A DNA stretch of 64,000 nucleotides from Platycnemis pennipes. Taxonomy: Eukaryota > Arthropoda > Insecta > Odonata > Platycnemididae. Of this stretch, positions 41,008-52,700 are shown in pieces. The DNA is taken from contig OW121847.1 in NCBI GenBank assembly GCA_933228895.1, positions 79,897,656 through 79,961,655 on the forward strand, written 5' to 3'. Positions within the stretch are counted from its first letter, which is position 1. The number at the start of each line of letters is the position of its first letter. Made by a program: the position numbers and the translations under genes. The notes beneath the pieces are model-generated. The model worked only from the letters and a program-made list of their open reading frames with translations. It ran no database searches and was not told where the DNA came from.

Positions 41008-44000
41008 CCCGTTCAGCGCGGCAGGACTGGAATTCCAGTTCTGAGGCACCCTTGCCAATGGCGGCACAACTGGAATTCCAGTCCAGCGCTCCTTTCCATA
41101 TATAACGGTACCACTGCGCGTCAGTCACTCGGGGAAGCTTCCGTTGCCTTGCAGTCATCAGTAAGGGTCTACTCTTCGGTTGGGGAAGGTCAGTTTCCTT
41201 CGCCCGGGTGCTTTTGCGGCTTCCGAACCTTTTTTCTCGAGGTGAGTAAATCGTGCCGTTTTTCACTCTTTTCGGTATATATTAATTTTTTTGGCAGTAT
41301 ATTTAATATTCCAATGGATAATTAATATATATTTTATTTATTCATAAATAATAATAGCTTTAACTAATATACATTTTTTTGAATTCGGTTAAATATATAG
41401 GCATATATAATTTTTCTTAAATAGATAGTTTAGATAATCACCATTTTGCATTTTGTTTTGGTTTCTTTTCTGATAATTCCTGTTTTCTTTACTGCGTTGT
41501 TGTATCTTTATGGCATTTGGTAACAACGGAATAATATTATCCCCTTTTATTAATACATAAGCTTTAGCAAATAAATTGTTTATATTTATTCATTTTCGTT
41601 ATATTTGGTAAAATTTATTGTCTTGTCCTTTTTTCAGTTCTACTTTCAATTACACCATCACTTTCGCATTAATATTCCTTCCTGTTTCTATCCTGTGCTG
41701 GTGAGTACTTTTATTGTTTTTAATGTGTTCAGTGACAATTTTGTTTATCATCTTGGAATAAAAACCATAAATTTTAGTAATGCGGCAAGTGCTTTTCTGT
41801 GCATGCTTTTTAATATTTCATTTGGTAATTAGCATATTTTTCATAATTACACATGAATATCGATAATTTATGCGAACTATATTTTTTTTAATTTGTTTTC
41901 TTGTTTTCGTTACTTTGTTCATATTTTCTAATTCCCTTAGTATGTTTTTCTTTTTGACACAACGGAAAACGGAGTAGTGTTATTGTCATTGATGTCGTGT
42001 TTTATTGGTATCAATATTTGAAGCAAGTAATTTGTTTATATTTTTTTAATTTTGAAAACATTTCATAGAGTAAATTATTTATAATGTTTCCAGTTTTTCA
42101 ATGCATCATCACTGTACCATCTTCAATTCCTTTCAAATACAATTCCGTATATTTATGTGCTCGTTAATTTCATCTGTTTAGTGAGGGTTTTTTCTTGGTT
42201 CTTGTTTTTTCTTGGTTGGCTATTATTATTGTATATAAACCACAGTGTTTTATATCGTAACAAATGCGAAAAAATAGTGCAGATACCTACTTTTTAATTT
42301 TAAGGAAAAAAATTCTGTTAGCTTATGTGATTCTTACACCGTTTGCAATTAAACTCCAGTTATGAGAATGCAATAGTGTTTGTGGAAGAATTTCAGTGAA
42401 TAACAACTGCTTTTACGTTCTTTGTATTCTTCTCAAGGTTCTCAACTGGCATTTGTATTAGCAACGAATTACCAATTTTTAACGTGAATTCGATTAACAG
42501 GGTCTGTAAATGAGAATGCTAAGTAAATCATTTGCGAGTATAATATATGTATCATGTAAATGTACAAGCGATATTTTGAAAAGTTTATGTATTATAATTG
42601 TTATTATCGTTTATGAATTATATATATAGTGTTTGTGTCAGCACGAAATATACCAATGATTATACAAAAAGGAATCCATTTAGCACGAAGAATTGGACAT
42701 GATAATACTGGAAGACAAGCGTGTCAGTCATTCTCATATATTTCACATATTTTAGATGAAAAAATATTTTGTTTTTATTTTATTCACAGTTTCTCGCCTG
42801 GGTTCGCCCACATGTAACAGTAAATGTTGGAGTTGGCGGGCACAGAGGCAGTAAATGCCCGGGTTGGGGGGTCTCAGAGGTGGGCAGGTTTTATTGCTGT
42901 GTGAAAAGGACTAGGATTAGGGGAGGGAATAAGGATAAAGGGAAGGACGGACCAACAAGCCGCCGGAGGGTATTGGAGTGGGGTTTCCTCAATTGTGAAA
43001 AATAAAAGGAATGTAGGCGGTGGGCAAAACAACACTTGGCAGCAATGGGTGGAAGTGGGAACTTTCCACTGGGAGGGGGTTCATTGTAAGAAACAGAAAG
43101 ATGGTGTGCACGGGTCCGCCCAGCTGTGGAATTTTTCCTTCCGTAGATCAGTAGCCTAAGGTCCAGCAGTGGTGAAATACAATGAGGCAATGGGTGGCAT
43201 CGATCATGCTGATCAGATGATGGCTTATTACCCGATTGAGCGAAAAACGCTCAAGTGGTATAAAAAGGTGGGCATTCACATCTTCCACCTCCTTCTATTA
43301 AATAGCTTTTTTCGTTACAAAAAAACGCACCCCAAAATTTCTCTCTATGACTTTCGGCTATCGGTAATCAAATCTTTGATACAACCTGTCTTTACCCGAC
43401 CTTCTCCTTCCCTACCCTCCAGAGGCACAGGCTTGTCTAAGCATTTTCCACAGACAAATCCTGTTGACGACAAAGGAAAAAGAAAGAGGACAGTGCAAAG
43501 AAAGTGTCGGGAGTGCACGAAACAGGGTTTGCGGAGAGAGTCAAGTTTTTTTTGCCCTGCCTGCGAGGACCATCCCCCACTCTGCCTCCACCCATGTTTT
43601 GTAAATTATCATCAAAATATTAGAATATAAGAGTGACTTTTTATGGAATAAATGTGTATGTTTTTAGTGTAAATCGTTTTATGTATTGTTTTTATCTTCA
43701 TTTCATGTACTGCATTTTGATCGATATAATGTATTTTTTATGTATTTTTTTCCATTTTTAGATTTGTAGTTCAATTGATTTAATGTATCTTACAGTTTTC
43801 TACTTTATTCCATTGTAAAATAAATCTTGTATTTCCATTATACGTGTCCAAATACATTTATGAGTTAACTTGTACTATATATTCAGATTTATTTCAGTCT
43901 TTCGTCATTTTTTTTTCTTCCATAATTATTCTAAACGAGAAAAATTGGAATTTTTGCACATTTCATTACAAAAATCGTCAATACGGAAATATTTATGCCT

Positions 44001-44503
44001 TATATATACTCTAGTAATGCCTTGGGTGGATGTATGTATGCATCTAAGAGAAAAATACGCCATTTATGCAATCGGCCCAACAGAAAGTTGAAAATAATAG
44101 CGAAAAACGAAAATAAACATTCAATAAAGCAGTTATATCGATATGTAATTAACTGATAAGCTATGCTATAGTAAGGTAATTATGTAGGATGCTAACAATA
44201 AGCATTCCAAAGTATATTTGAATTATCTTTGGCTGGGAAAAAAAATAGATTCGAGATATCTTACAAACTTAACATTGCAGGGGAAGCGATGCAACCCTGC
44301 ACATCACACAAAAGATCCTTGTGGGTGACTGAGGACTGGAATTCCAGTCCAAAATTAAAAATTTTATAAAACAAAAATTTTTTATTTTTTGATTGAATAA
44401 ATATAAGGGGTCAACTTTGTAGCGTATTACCGTACCAAAAACGTAAAAAAACATGTGCAGCCAGGGAGAAGGGTTCACAAATATAGGCTCAGCGTTGAAA
44501 GGG
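41008..44503 (+). mobile_element. piggyBac-like element C inserted in the SINE
   Basis: This 3496 bp element is between TTAA duplications (41004-41007, 44504-44507). Ends are CCCGTTCAGCGCG and complement CCCTTTCAACGCTGAG. Both subterminal regions hold palindromes GGACTGGAATTCCAGTTC (about 41026) and GGACTGGAATTCCAGTCC (about 44334). Only the C-terminal part of a transposase remains (43148-43630). The 2 kb before it is AT-rich and without coding signal, so it may be an intron-like 5' region or a replaced interior. Confidence 0.88.
43169..43630 (+). pseudogene. piggyBac-like transposase, C-terminal part
   Basis: The frame reads VKYNEAMGGIDHADQMMAYY, containing the third catalytic Asp context (G-G-x-D-x-x-D-Q). 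A helical region (WYKKVGIHIFHLLLLNSFF) and a Cys/His-rich finger follow, with CRECTKQGLRRESSFFCPAC and CLHPCFVNYH. The frame is intact to its natural stop at 43630, but the first two catalytic aspartates and the N-terminus are absent. It differs clearly from elements A and B. Confidence 0.85.
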
Positions 44504-44707
44504 TTAATGAAAGGTGACAAGGGGACCACGGTTTAAAGTCCCATCTGACGGATGGAGTACTGAACTTGAAATGCCCTCCAGTAGGCACTCAAGTGGGGAC
44601 CCGTTTTCCACTGAAAAATTCACCATTGCCAGGAATTGAACCCGGGCCCTCAGGATGAGAGGCCAGCACTCTAGCCACCACACCAACCCGATCCCCAATG
44701 ACTTGTT

Positions 44708-46660
44708 TTACTCTTCTTGCAGATTTTTTTGGGTGACTTTAGAGCTATTTTACCATCTATAACTTTTCCGATTAATGATCAAAGTGGTGTATACATGTGA
44801 TCATAGAGAAATTCGTAAACCTGAAAGAAAACTTAAGTAAATTTGGACGGTAGTATATTTTCGAAGTGAATTCGAATCACATTAAAGAAAGGTATTCAAT
44901 CCGAATGTTGGTTTTTGATAGGTGAGGGTAGAGCTCACCCTGTACTAAGCCAGGAAAGGGAAATTCACACATATTCAGGGTAGGGGCATAGGTTTCTTTC
45001 CCTGGGCCACCTGCAAATTCCGACGAAGTTCTGACATGCATGAAATCACTTCCTGAGGATTTTAGGTGGGGGCTGTATTTTGACATTTATTTCATAGTGG
45101 AACTTAATTATGGGTATGCCGATATACCTTGTATAAAAATAGGTCAATCAGTTTTTGAGGTATATTAATTCTCAGTCTCTATCATAAATATTTTGGCATG
45201 GACAGTATATAAGACTTTCGCTGTTCGTGCCAGCTGCCTGAGCAGTTGATGCAGGGCCGAGGGTCTGCATGGCCCTCTTTATAACATAGCACTGGTTTTA
45301 GTTCTTGATGATACTATAGAGTAGAGTGTACTATACTTTAGAGTAGGCTAAATGCTGAGGGTCTGATTTTTCTAAGGAGTGTTTGTAGCAGAAGTAGAAT
45401 CGATAGGGTTTAGAATGAGTGGGTCATGAAAGAATGTGGGTTCGATACTGCTCCAGTAATAGACAAATGAGAGGGTTGTGCTTTGTTGATTTCACCATGC
45501 TGAGATAATGGACGATCGTTGAATGAGAAGACATGGCGTGATGGCATTCCCACCCCAGCAAACTTATTTGGCGCCCGTGGAGGAGATTCACCGACGTGGC
45601 GGGGTGGTAAAAAGTACAAGATAGGGACACAGTAATATTTCCGTATGATGTGGTGCATTATTTGTCCGGAACGTAATTTTAGAGAAATTACCTAAGTCAA
45701 GGCAAGCCAGCATTGTCATTTTGAATAAGCCATGGCGGGGAGGTACCTACAAAAGACAAGTCTGGGCAGGCATATATTTCCGATTCTCAGTATCTCTGGA
45801 CAAACTGGTGTCACCACATGTTTATAGTTCGATCGGAGCTACTAATGATCAGAAAAAAGTATCTCTGTAGACCATAATGCCGAAAAATTTCAGCATATTT
45901 GATTGCCAAAAGGAGTTTGATAGCGATATTTGTATTTGACACAACAAGGTTAAATATATTTAACGCAACTCTGAATTTGCAGAGAAGCGGCACCAAGGAA
46001 GCTGGCCATAGGTAATCCACACAACACCATCCTTAGGCTAGGTGGCCATTGAGTCTTACTTTTGTTATGGCATGTATTTTGCATATATATCTGTGTATTT
46101 TTTTAACTATGAATGAAGATTAGATAGAATAAGTTAGATATATCAATTTATGTTTCTGATAAAATTCTTTGTTTAAATTGAGAAATATGTAAATATTTTT
46201 TCACCGCTATAGCATGAAATTTGCGATTTTTGCACTGCTGGGACTATGATTTTTACACCACTTTCCCTCGAGTTTATTTACCACTTTTCAGGGTCCCTAC
46301 CTATTGGTAATTTCTTCAAAGTCCTTCTAGTACACGTATAACACTGACATCATAATGAAAATCGAAGAAAATTCTGTCAACGTGGATGATTTTTCTTTGT
46401 ATAAATCTTGCTATGATGATAGAGCATTCACAAATCTTGCCAATCACCTTTGTAGAAGTTCCTATTTCTTAATCACACCAAATCCTTTATCAAACCAACA
46501 GCGTTAGAGATTGGGGACTGGATTAATCCACTAGTTTTAATTTCAAAGATACACATGGTGTTAATTTTTTTTTTAATTTTTCCACAAAATTATAAATTCT
46601 TGAATGATGAAAAATATACAGAGAGTGAAGTATATAGGAGAGTAAGATATCAAAATATCA
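44708..46660. other. Intergenic region between the SINE/piggyBac nest and the NCAPD2 stop
   Basis: No coding unit recognised. The last few hundred bases next to 46660 should include the NCAPD2 3' UTR and polyadenylation site. Confidence 0.45.
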
Positions 46661-46785
46661 TCAGCTTTTGTTCCTAGTAGATTTTTTAGCAGATCTAGGT
46701 GCAGCTCTAGCTCCACGTTTTGGCTTTTTTGGTTCAGGTGATGGCGTTGCATTTTCTTCACTACTCTTTCGGTTGTTTTCTTTTT
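46661..46785 (-). CDS. NCAPD2: NCAPD2 terminal exon and stop
   Basis: The exon has 125 nt from phase 1 to a TGA stop. It encodes EKENNRKSSEENATPSPEPK, KPKRGARAAPRSAKKSTRNK and a final S. Proline-directed TPSP sites are possible CDK sites (inference). Downstream there is no clean AATAAA; ATTAAA variants lie about 85-130 nt past the stop, near 46577 and 46536. Confidence 0.85.
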
Positions 46786-49700
46786 CTGGAAAATTCATAC
46801 GATGCACTTATTATTTCATAAAAATAGTAGAGAATTAACAGCCATAAAGTTGAAAGTTGGATGCTTACCAGAGCCACTTTCATCATACGTCACTTTTCTG
46901 CGGGGATTTCTTTTGGACCTTGCTGCAGGCTGCACATCTACAAGAAATCAAACATTATATAAATTAACTAAGTGTAAAATAGTTTTGAAAAGGTGAAAAA
47001 CACCCTGCACTGTAGATTTCTGTCATATTATGTGCAGACAAAATCAACAAAATCATTTGCATATTGACTAGACTCATTATTCACTATGATAATGACACAA
47101 GCATGTAATAGATTAAAAATAAATATAATATAACTAAATTATTAGGAATGGGATTCAATGCCTGTCGATCCTTCAATACCACTTGATACTAAGTGGTAAC
47201 AAAAGTATTGAGAATCGAATTAATACCATGATACTGTTATTCCATACCTACATAAATATTTAATGAGGGATATGATTGAAACTTTGATATTCCCTCCTCT
47301 ATCTTACATCAACCATTATTTTACAATTTTAGGCTCCAGTCAATTTTTAATTAATTTTCATTTCCTCCATTTACAAAATTTTCAACTTTACATTTATCTT
47401 TACATGGAAGTGGCATCGGAAGTCCTTTTTTATTTTGGAAAAATCAGTTATTTTTTATTTAATAAGAGTAATGCGGATTGTTTTCGAGGCTACCCCGTAG
47501 CTGCTAATGAACAACCTTGGGATTCGGGGCTTCCGCTGTATCGTTCCATTTTCAGGACTAACTTTTCACCACTCATTATGCAGTCTTCTTCTGATCCGAA
47601 TAGTGAAAAATATATGGCAGAAAACCATGAATAAAGAATAATGATCTATGCTTGCGATGGCTTCCCACAGACAAGGAAAAGGGTAGGTTGCTGGTTCACC
47701 AGCTGAGGTGAGATATTCCGACTAGAGTCCAAGTGATGCCTGGTAAAACTGCCGCGATGTTGCAATTTTAGGAATGGGACAAGGGTATGAGCGATGAAGG
47801 GGATGGTACAGCCGGTGCCCGAGGGGAGACGAAGACCATATTTGGGAATAGTCAGGTCACTTTGTTACTGTCATAGAGCACTGACAGTCATTGACTGTGG
47901 TTCCATCTTGACAGGGAAGATTCACACCATAGGCCACTCACCATTAGCCTTAAGTTTCAAATTGAATTTCATCGGGTTCCGCATCGTATCTTCTACCATT
48001 ATGACTTCCAGTGCTAGCTGCAGGATCCTATTGATAATAATGCCCTTCCGCTCCTTTCGTATTCATTAATTAAACGAAGTCTGATTTCAGATTTAATGAT
48101 TTACTTTTCCCAGTCATGAAGTTGACTCTTGAAGTGAACTGAACTCGAAGTAACAGATGCGGGAGAAAAACCAGAAAGCAGTGGAAAGCGCACGAACTAC
48201 AGTGAAATCTAAAAGTCTAAGTCTTTAAGTTCATTCTCATGAATAAAGGAATAATTTTCCAATTATTAAACAAATCCTTGAACGCTTTCAAATTCTTTTT
48301 TAGAAACAAAAAAAATTTTAATGCGGCCAAGAGATCCCATTTATGGAATATCTGTGGATTCCATTTTTAAGATGAAAAAATATTATAGAATATTGCTAAA
48401 CTAGTAATTTTGCAATGTCTTAATAATAATAACTTTTAAAATGAAATTTGAGAATTTTATACTCCTAAAGGGGAGGTTGTGTAACTCTGATCTTGAAATG
48501 AGATTAACCTTTTTTCATGCTACTAGAAGCAAAATTTAAAAAATGTCTCCGATTTTTTATCTATTGGGCCTGGGTCCCAGCCTTAACTAGGCCCCCATTG
48601 GGTTATTAACCTTGAGAAGGACAATATATACATGAGATAGATGCTGGGGATGGGTGAAAGGAAAGAAACAAAAGATGTCTTTATCTTTTGTTTCTTCCCT
48701 TTCCCCCCTCCTTGAACGCTCACGCTTCCAGTGTCCCTCCTAAGTTTACTAACCCATTTGGAGTTCTGTACCCTCAATCCAGCTAAATAGTTTATGTGAA
48801 GACTATGTTGTTTAAAAGGTAGTTCTCTAGTTTTTGTGCACTGCACATATGGCAAGGCTTAATGATTTATAATGCAGTATTGTGGATGCCCGCATGAATG
48901 CCATCACTTATGATTCAATATTTGTAATGTGGTAAATTTTATAATATAATTTCTTTTACTTATGTTTGGATACCCCTTTGATCGGGACCAGTCCCCTGCA
49001 ACTTCCCAAAAAAACTGGGCCCCTTAATGTCCGTTTAGTTCCAGTACTGGCCGTCGAGCACTAGTGGTACTTTCGTCCTACACCTACAAGGGACCTTATG
49101 GGAAGGTCTCCTATTTATCTGCCAATAAACGTATTAAGTGTGATTTACGGTTTAATTCCTGCTCGCATCGAAGAAAAATCATAATGCTGAAGCAAGCACC
49201 TGAAAATTTACCGAATTTAGGAATCTTTTGTCCAGTCACTGCTACTTACCAACATAACTTTACACAAATAAAGTACAATTTCTTTCCATCAAACATGTTA
49301 AATACGACCTGGTTCTATTCCACAATTGTAAAAGTGTGGAATTTAATAAAGTTCCTCATTCAAAATGCATAAAGCTATATTATTCCACACAGTGACGCGT
49401 GTGACATTCCCAAATATTTTTCCATGATGAGACCTAAAGGAAATTACCAGCTCCATGATACGTATAATCAACTATCGGCAACGTAACTTTGTGATGCACA
49501 CTAATTGCGATGATAAAATTTGCATAGTAATTTTCTACTTCTCTTTGATATCGCTTTCTTAAGTCTAATGTTTTGGAATCTTGACTACCTCTTACAATGA
49601 TATTGTAACCAGTCAGGCCAGCAACAAGAAAAAAATAATTAAATAACTAAGTTTTCCTCATATTTTGGTTGCATTTGACGTCATTACTAACCATTCCATA

Positions 49701-52700
49701 GGGAAGAACCGCAAACTTAAGAATTTGTAAATTCAGTCACGCAGTCAATGTAGACAGTATGTACACAATATTATGAAATTTTTGACTTTACAAAAAATAT
49801 GGTAGTGATCCCAAAGTGAAAAAATTCTCATTTTTATGAAAAATACCACTAGCATGAAGCATTTCATGTTGAAAATAAAGAAATTCAATATGCTTATGGA
49901 TCACATCACTTGTAACACTAACACTGAGAAATAACAGCTTTACTCTTACCCTCCTCATCTGAGTCAACAGGCTGCCTTGCTCTCCCTCTTCTTTTCTGTA
50001 CACTTTTCACTGCCGATTGCTGTTTCTTACCTAAAGAGAAAAGATTTAATAAAAAATCTGAAAACCAACCACACGTAGACATGTTTTTCATAGTTTTTAA
50101 ACTACACAATAATGGGCAAAATAAAAAAATCTTAAAGCTCATTGCTCTCTCTATATATAATATTATACACACCCAATTTACACAATTATAATATTATAAA
50201 CACGCAATACAAACTTATTACATGTATTTAAAAATTCCATACATATCACAACAAAACCTGTCTTAGGATGAGAGTAACCCTGTCATGATGAAAATAAGAA
50301 GATGAATTTTATCTTGCTTGTTAGTAGTTTGAGACTATAATGGGCATTGCCCCATAGCAGATAAATAGAGATGTCGAAATCCCAACATTCATGACAAATG
50401 AAAAATTGCCTACAATTACCTGATTGACATCATACATCCCAACACATTTTCAAATTTACAATAGCAAAGAATACTAACTACCAGGGTAGAGACACAAAAA
50501 AATCCGTGAATGGCCAAACATCATGACAGAATCAGCAAAACCCAATTACTCAATTCCCTCACTTTCCCAGGCTTTGAAAAAAAATACCCTCAGTATCTTA
50601 AAGAGGTCAGCGATTTAATTCAGGCAGGTAGTAAGGGGCATATTTCTGTGAAGCCCATCCCTATAATTCAACCAATAATGGGGAAATATCAAGAAAAATT
50701 TGGTAATAATATGAAATAAAAATAGAAAAATGAGTTTTCTTCGCATGCACTTAAAAAGGAAAGAGTTTTTTCAAAGACCACCATTAAATTACACTTAAAA
50801 TTCATTGATGAACTCTTCTCGGGCTCTACACCGGGTGAGTGAATGTAATGTTGCCGACGTTTCGGGTAGCGACTCGTTACCCATCCTCAAGACATTTGCC
50901 TTGAGGATGGGTAACGAGTCGCTACCCGAAACGTCGGCAACATTACATTCACTCACCCGGTGTAGAGCCCGAGAAGAGTTCATCAATGCAATTCGCCGGG
51001 AAAGCGTGAAATCTTACTTAAAATTCACTTTTAAATTATGAGGAAATGTGAAATTCAGCCCCAGAAGTGAAAGATACCCACAGAGATAAGGTTTTTGTAA
51101 AAAATAAACTGATTACAACCTAATTTTTTAAATTTCATATAGGAAGAAATTATAAATAATACCTTGGCACAAATACAACCAGAAGACCTGTGCTAAACTT
51201 TTGCACATTCAACCTCAACCCCACCTTCTTTTGATTTTGTCTTTTGTTGGTGATTCAAATGTAATAATGAGGGAAGGATATTCAAAATTGCAAAGCCAGT
51301 TTATTAATGTGAACGCATTTACAATAATTCTTATTAGGTATTTATTTTTACTATGATAAACAACATACATAACTCCTATATTTCTTCTTCGTTTATTTAC
51401 TGTCTCCATAAATTTTTTTCTTAATTAATTTATAAACAAATGAGTTGTTTTAAGGTAAACTGACAATTAGTATATAAGAAGCTGGAAAAAATCCTATCCA
51501 CAGATTTTATATTTATCACTATAGGATTTGCATTAATTGTGAAAAATGGATGTTGGCATCAGAAATAATGCATAGATTCTTAACCCTTTCTATGAATTAA
51601 AGGGTCAAATTGGCCATTGATTCATCTACTCCTGGGAGTCAAAAGAATTTATACATGAAATGGGAAGGTGATGGGGATAGGAGAAAGTGGATAGGGGGAG
51701 GGAATGACTAGATGGGGAGTGAGGGAGGGGGGGGGGGTCGACGGTGCACTGCTGTCACAGAAAGTTTAGTGCACACCTGAAGATGGCTTAGGAAGCCGAA
51801 ACACATGTAATATAATTTTAAAAACATAATTGTGGAAAGGTGCAAGTTTTATTTACTCACCCTGCATCACCATCATCTATAATAATTCCTTGAAAGAGGA
51901 AGTGATTTTTACGCAAAAGTATACATCCATTTAGAACTCAAGAATCATAACTTGAAGGAGGGAAAAAGGAGATGACATCCAGCCAAAAGATTGCTTCATA
52001 GAGATACAAATTTAGATAAAAAATACAATTCCATTATAAGACAATATGTATATATCTCAAGCACTATATACTATGCTACGGAGTAAAATATATGATTTAA
52101 AAGAAAATATAAAGCACTCAACCACTATTTACCAAATGCTCATGATTTGAAGATAAATCTGGTACTACATATTTATGAGAAAATAGGAGCAAAAGCCAGC
52201 TCTATAAGAAATTTTAACATTCTGATGAAAAAAAAATGAATTAGGTAGGTACTTGAGAACCGAGGCAATAAACAGGAAAAATCCTAAGTTGATAAAAGAA
52301 AGGAATACCTTTGTCTTCAGCTGGTGATTCAAAATCACTTTCCGATGAACTAGAGGCAACAATCTTCCTCCTTGGTCGAGTAGACTTCGTAACAGATCTT
52401 GGAACTGTATTAGAAGCTTTTTTGACTGTGAAAGTGAAAAGTATGCCAAACTTAACTATCTTGTTTTGGAGTGTGTATAATACAGTGAAAATACCATTAT
52501 TATCTTTACATCAATGACATAAAATGGAAAGATTAAACTTTCAATAATTTTATTACAACTCATGCTCCAAGCAACACAGAGAGCACTTACGACATAATTA
52601 AATGCCTCGAATTTCACTTAAAATCTGAAGCCTTGAAAATTCTGTTCACTTGTGCAGCATCTGAATTCATTACTAATTAGCAATGTACTGTTAGTCATTG

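Larger units (their letters stand above)
40869..44696 (-). mobile_element. AACC-tailed SINE, copy 5, split by a piggyBac-like element
   Basis: The tail (40869-41007) and head (44504-44696) are on the minus strand, with exact 11 bp duplications AATGACTTGTT (40858-40868, 44697-44707). The interruption is at the TTAA that uninterrupted copies have in CTACTCTTAACGAAAGG. B-box complement GGAATTGAACC is near 44635. Confidence 0.9.

Noticed and set aside
43169..43630. Host (domesticated) piggyBac-derived gene
   Set aside because: It lies inside an element bounded by TIRs and TTAA duplications and lacks the catalytic front half, so it is treated as a transposon remnant.
47263..47634. 123-codon plus-strand open frame in an NCAPD2 intron
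   Set aside because: Low-complexity hydrophobic start, no domain, no splice or initiation support; judged chance or part of an unknown repeat.
50795..51041. Identical open frames on both strands as an overlapping gene pair
   Set aside because: They mirror each other only because the sequence is an exact inverted repeat.
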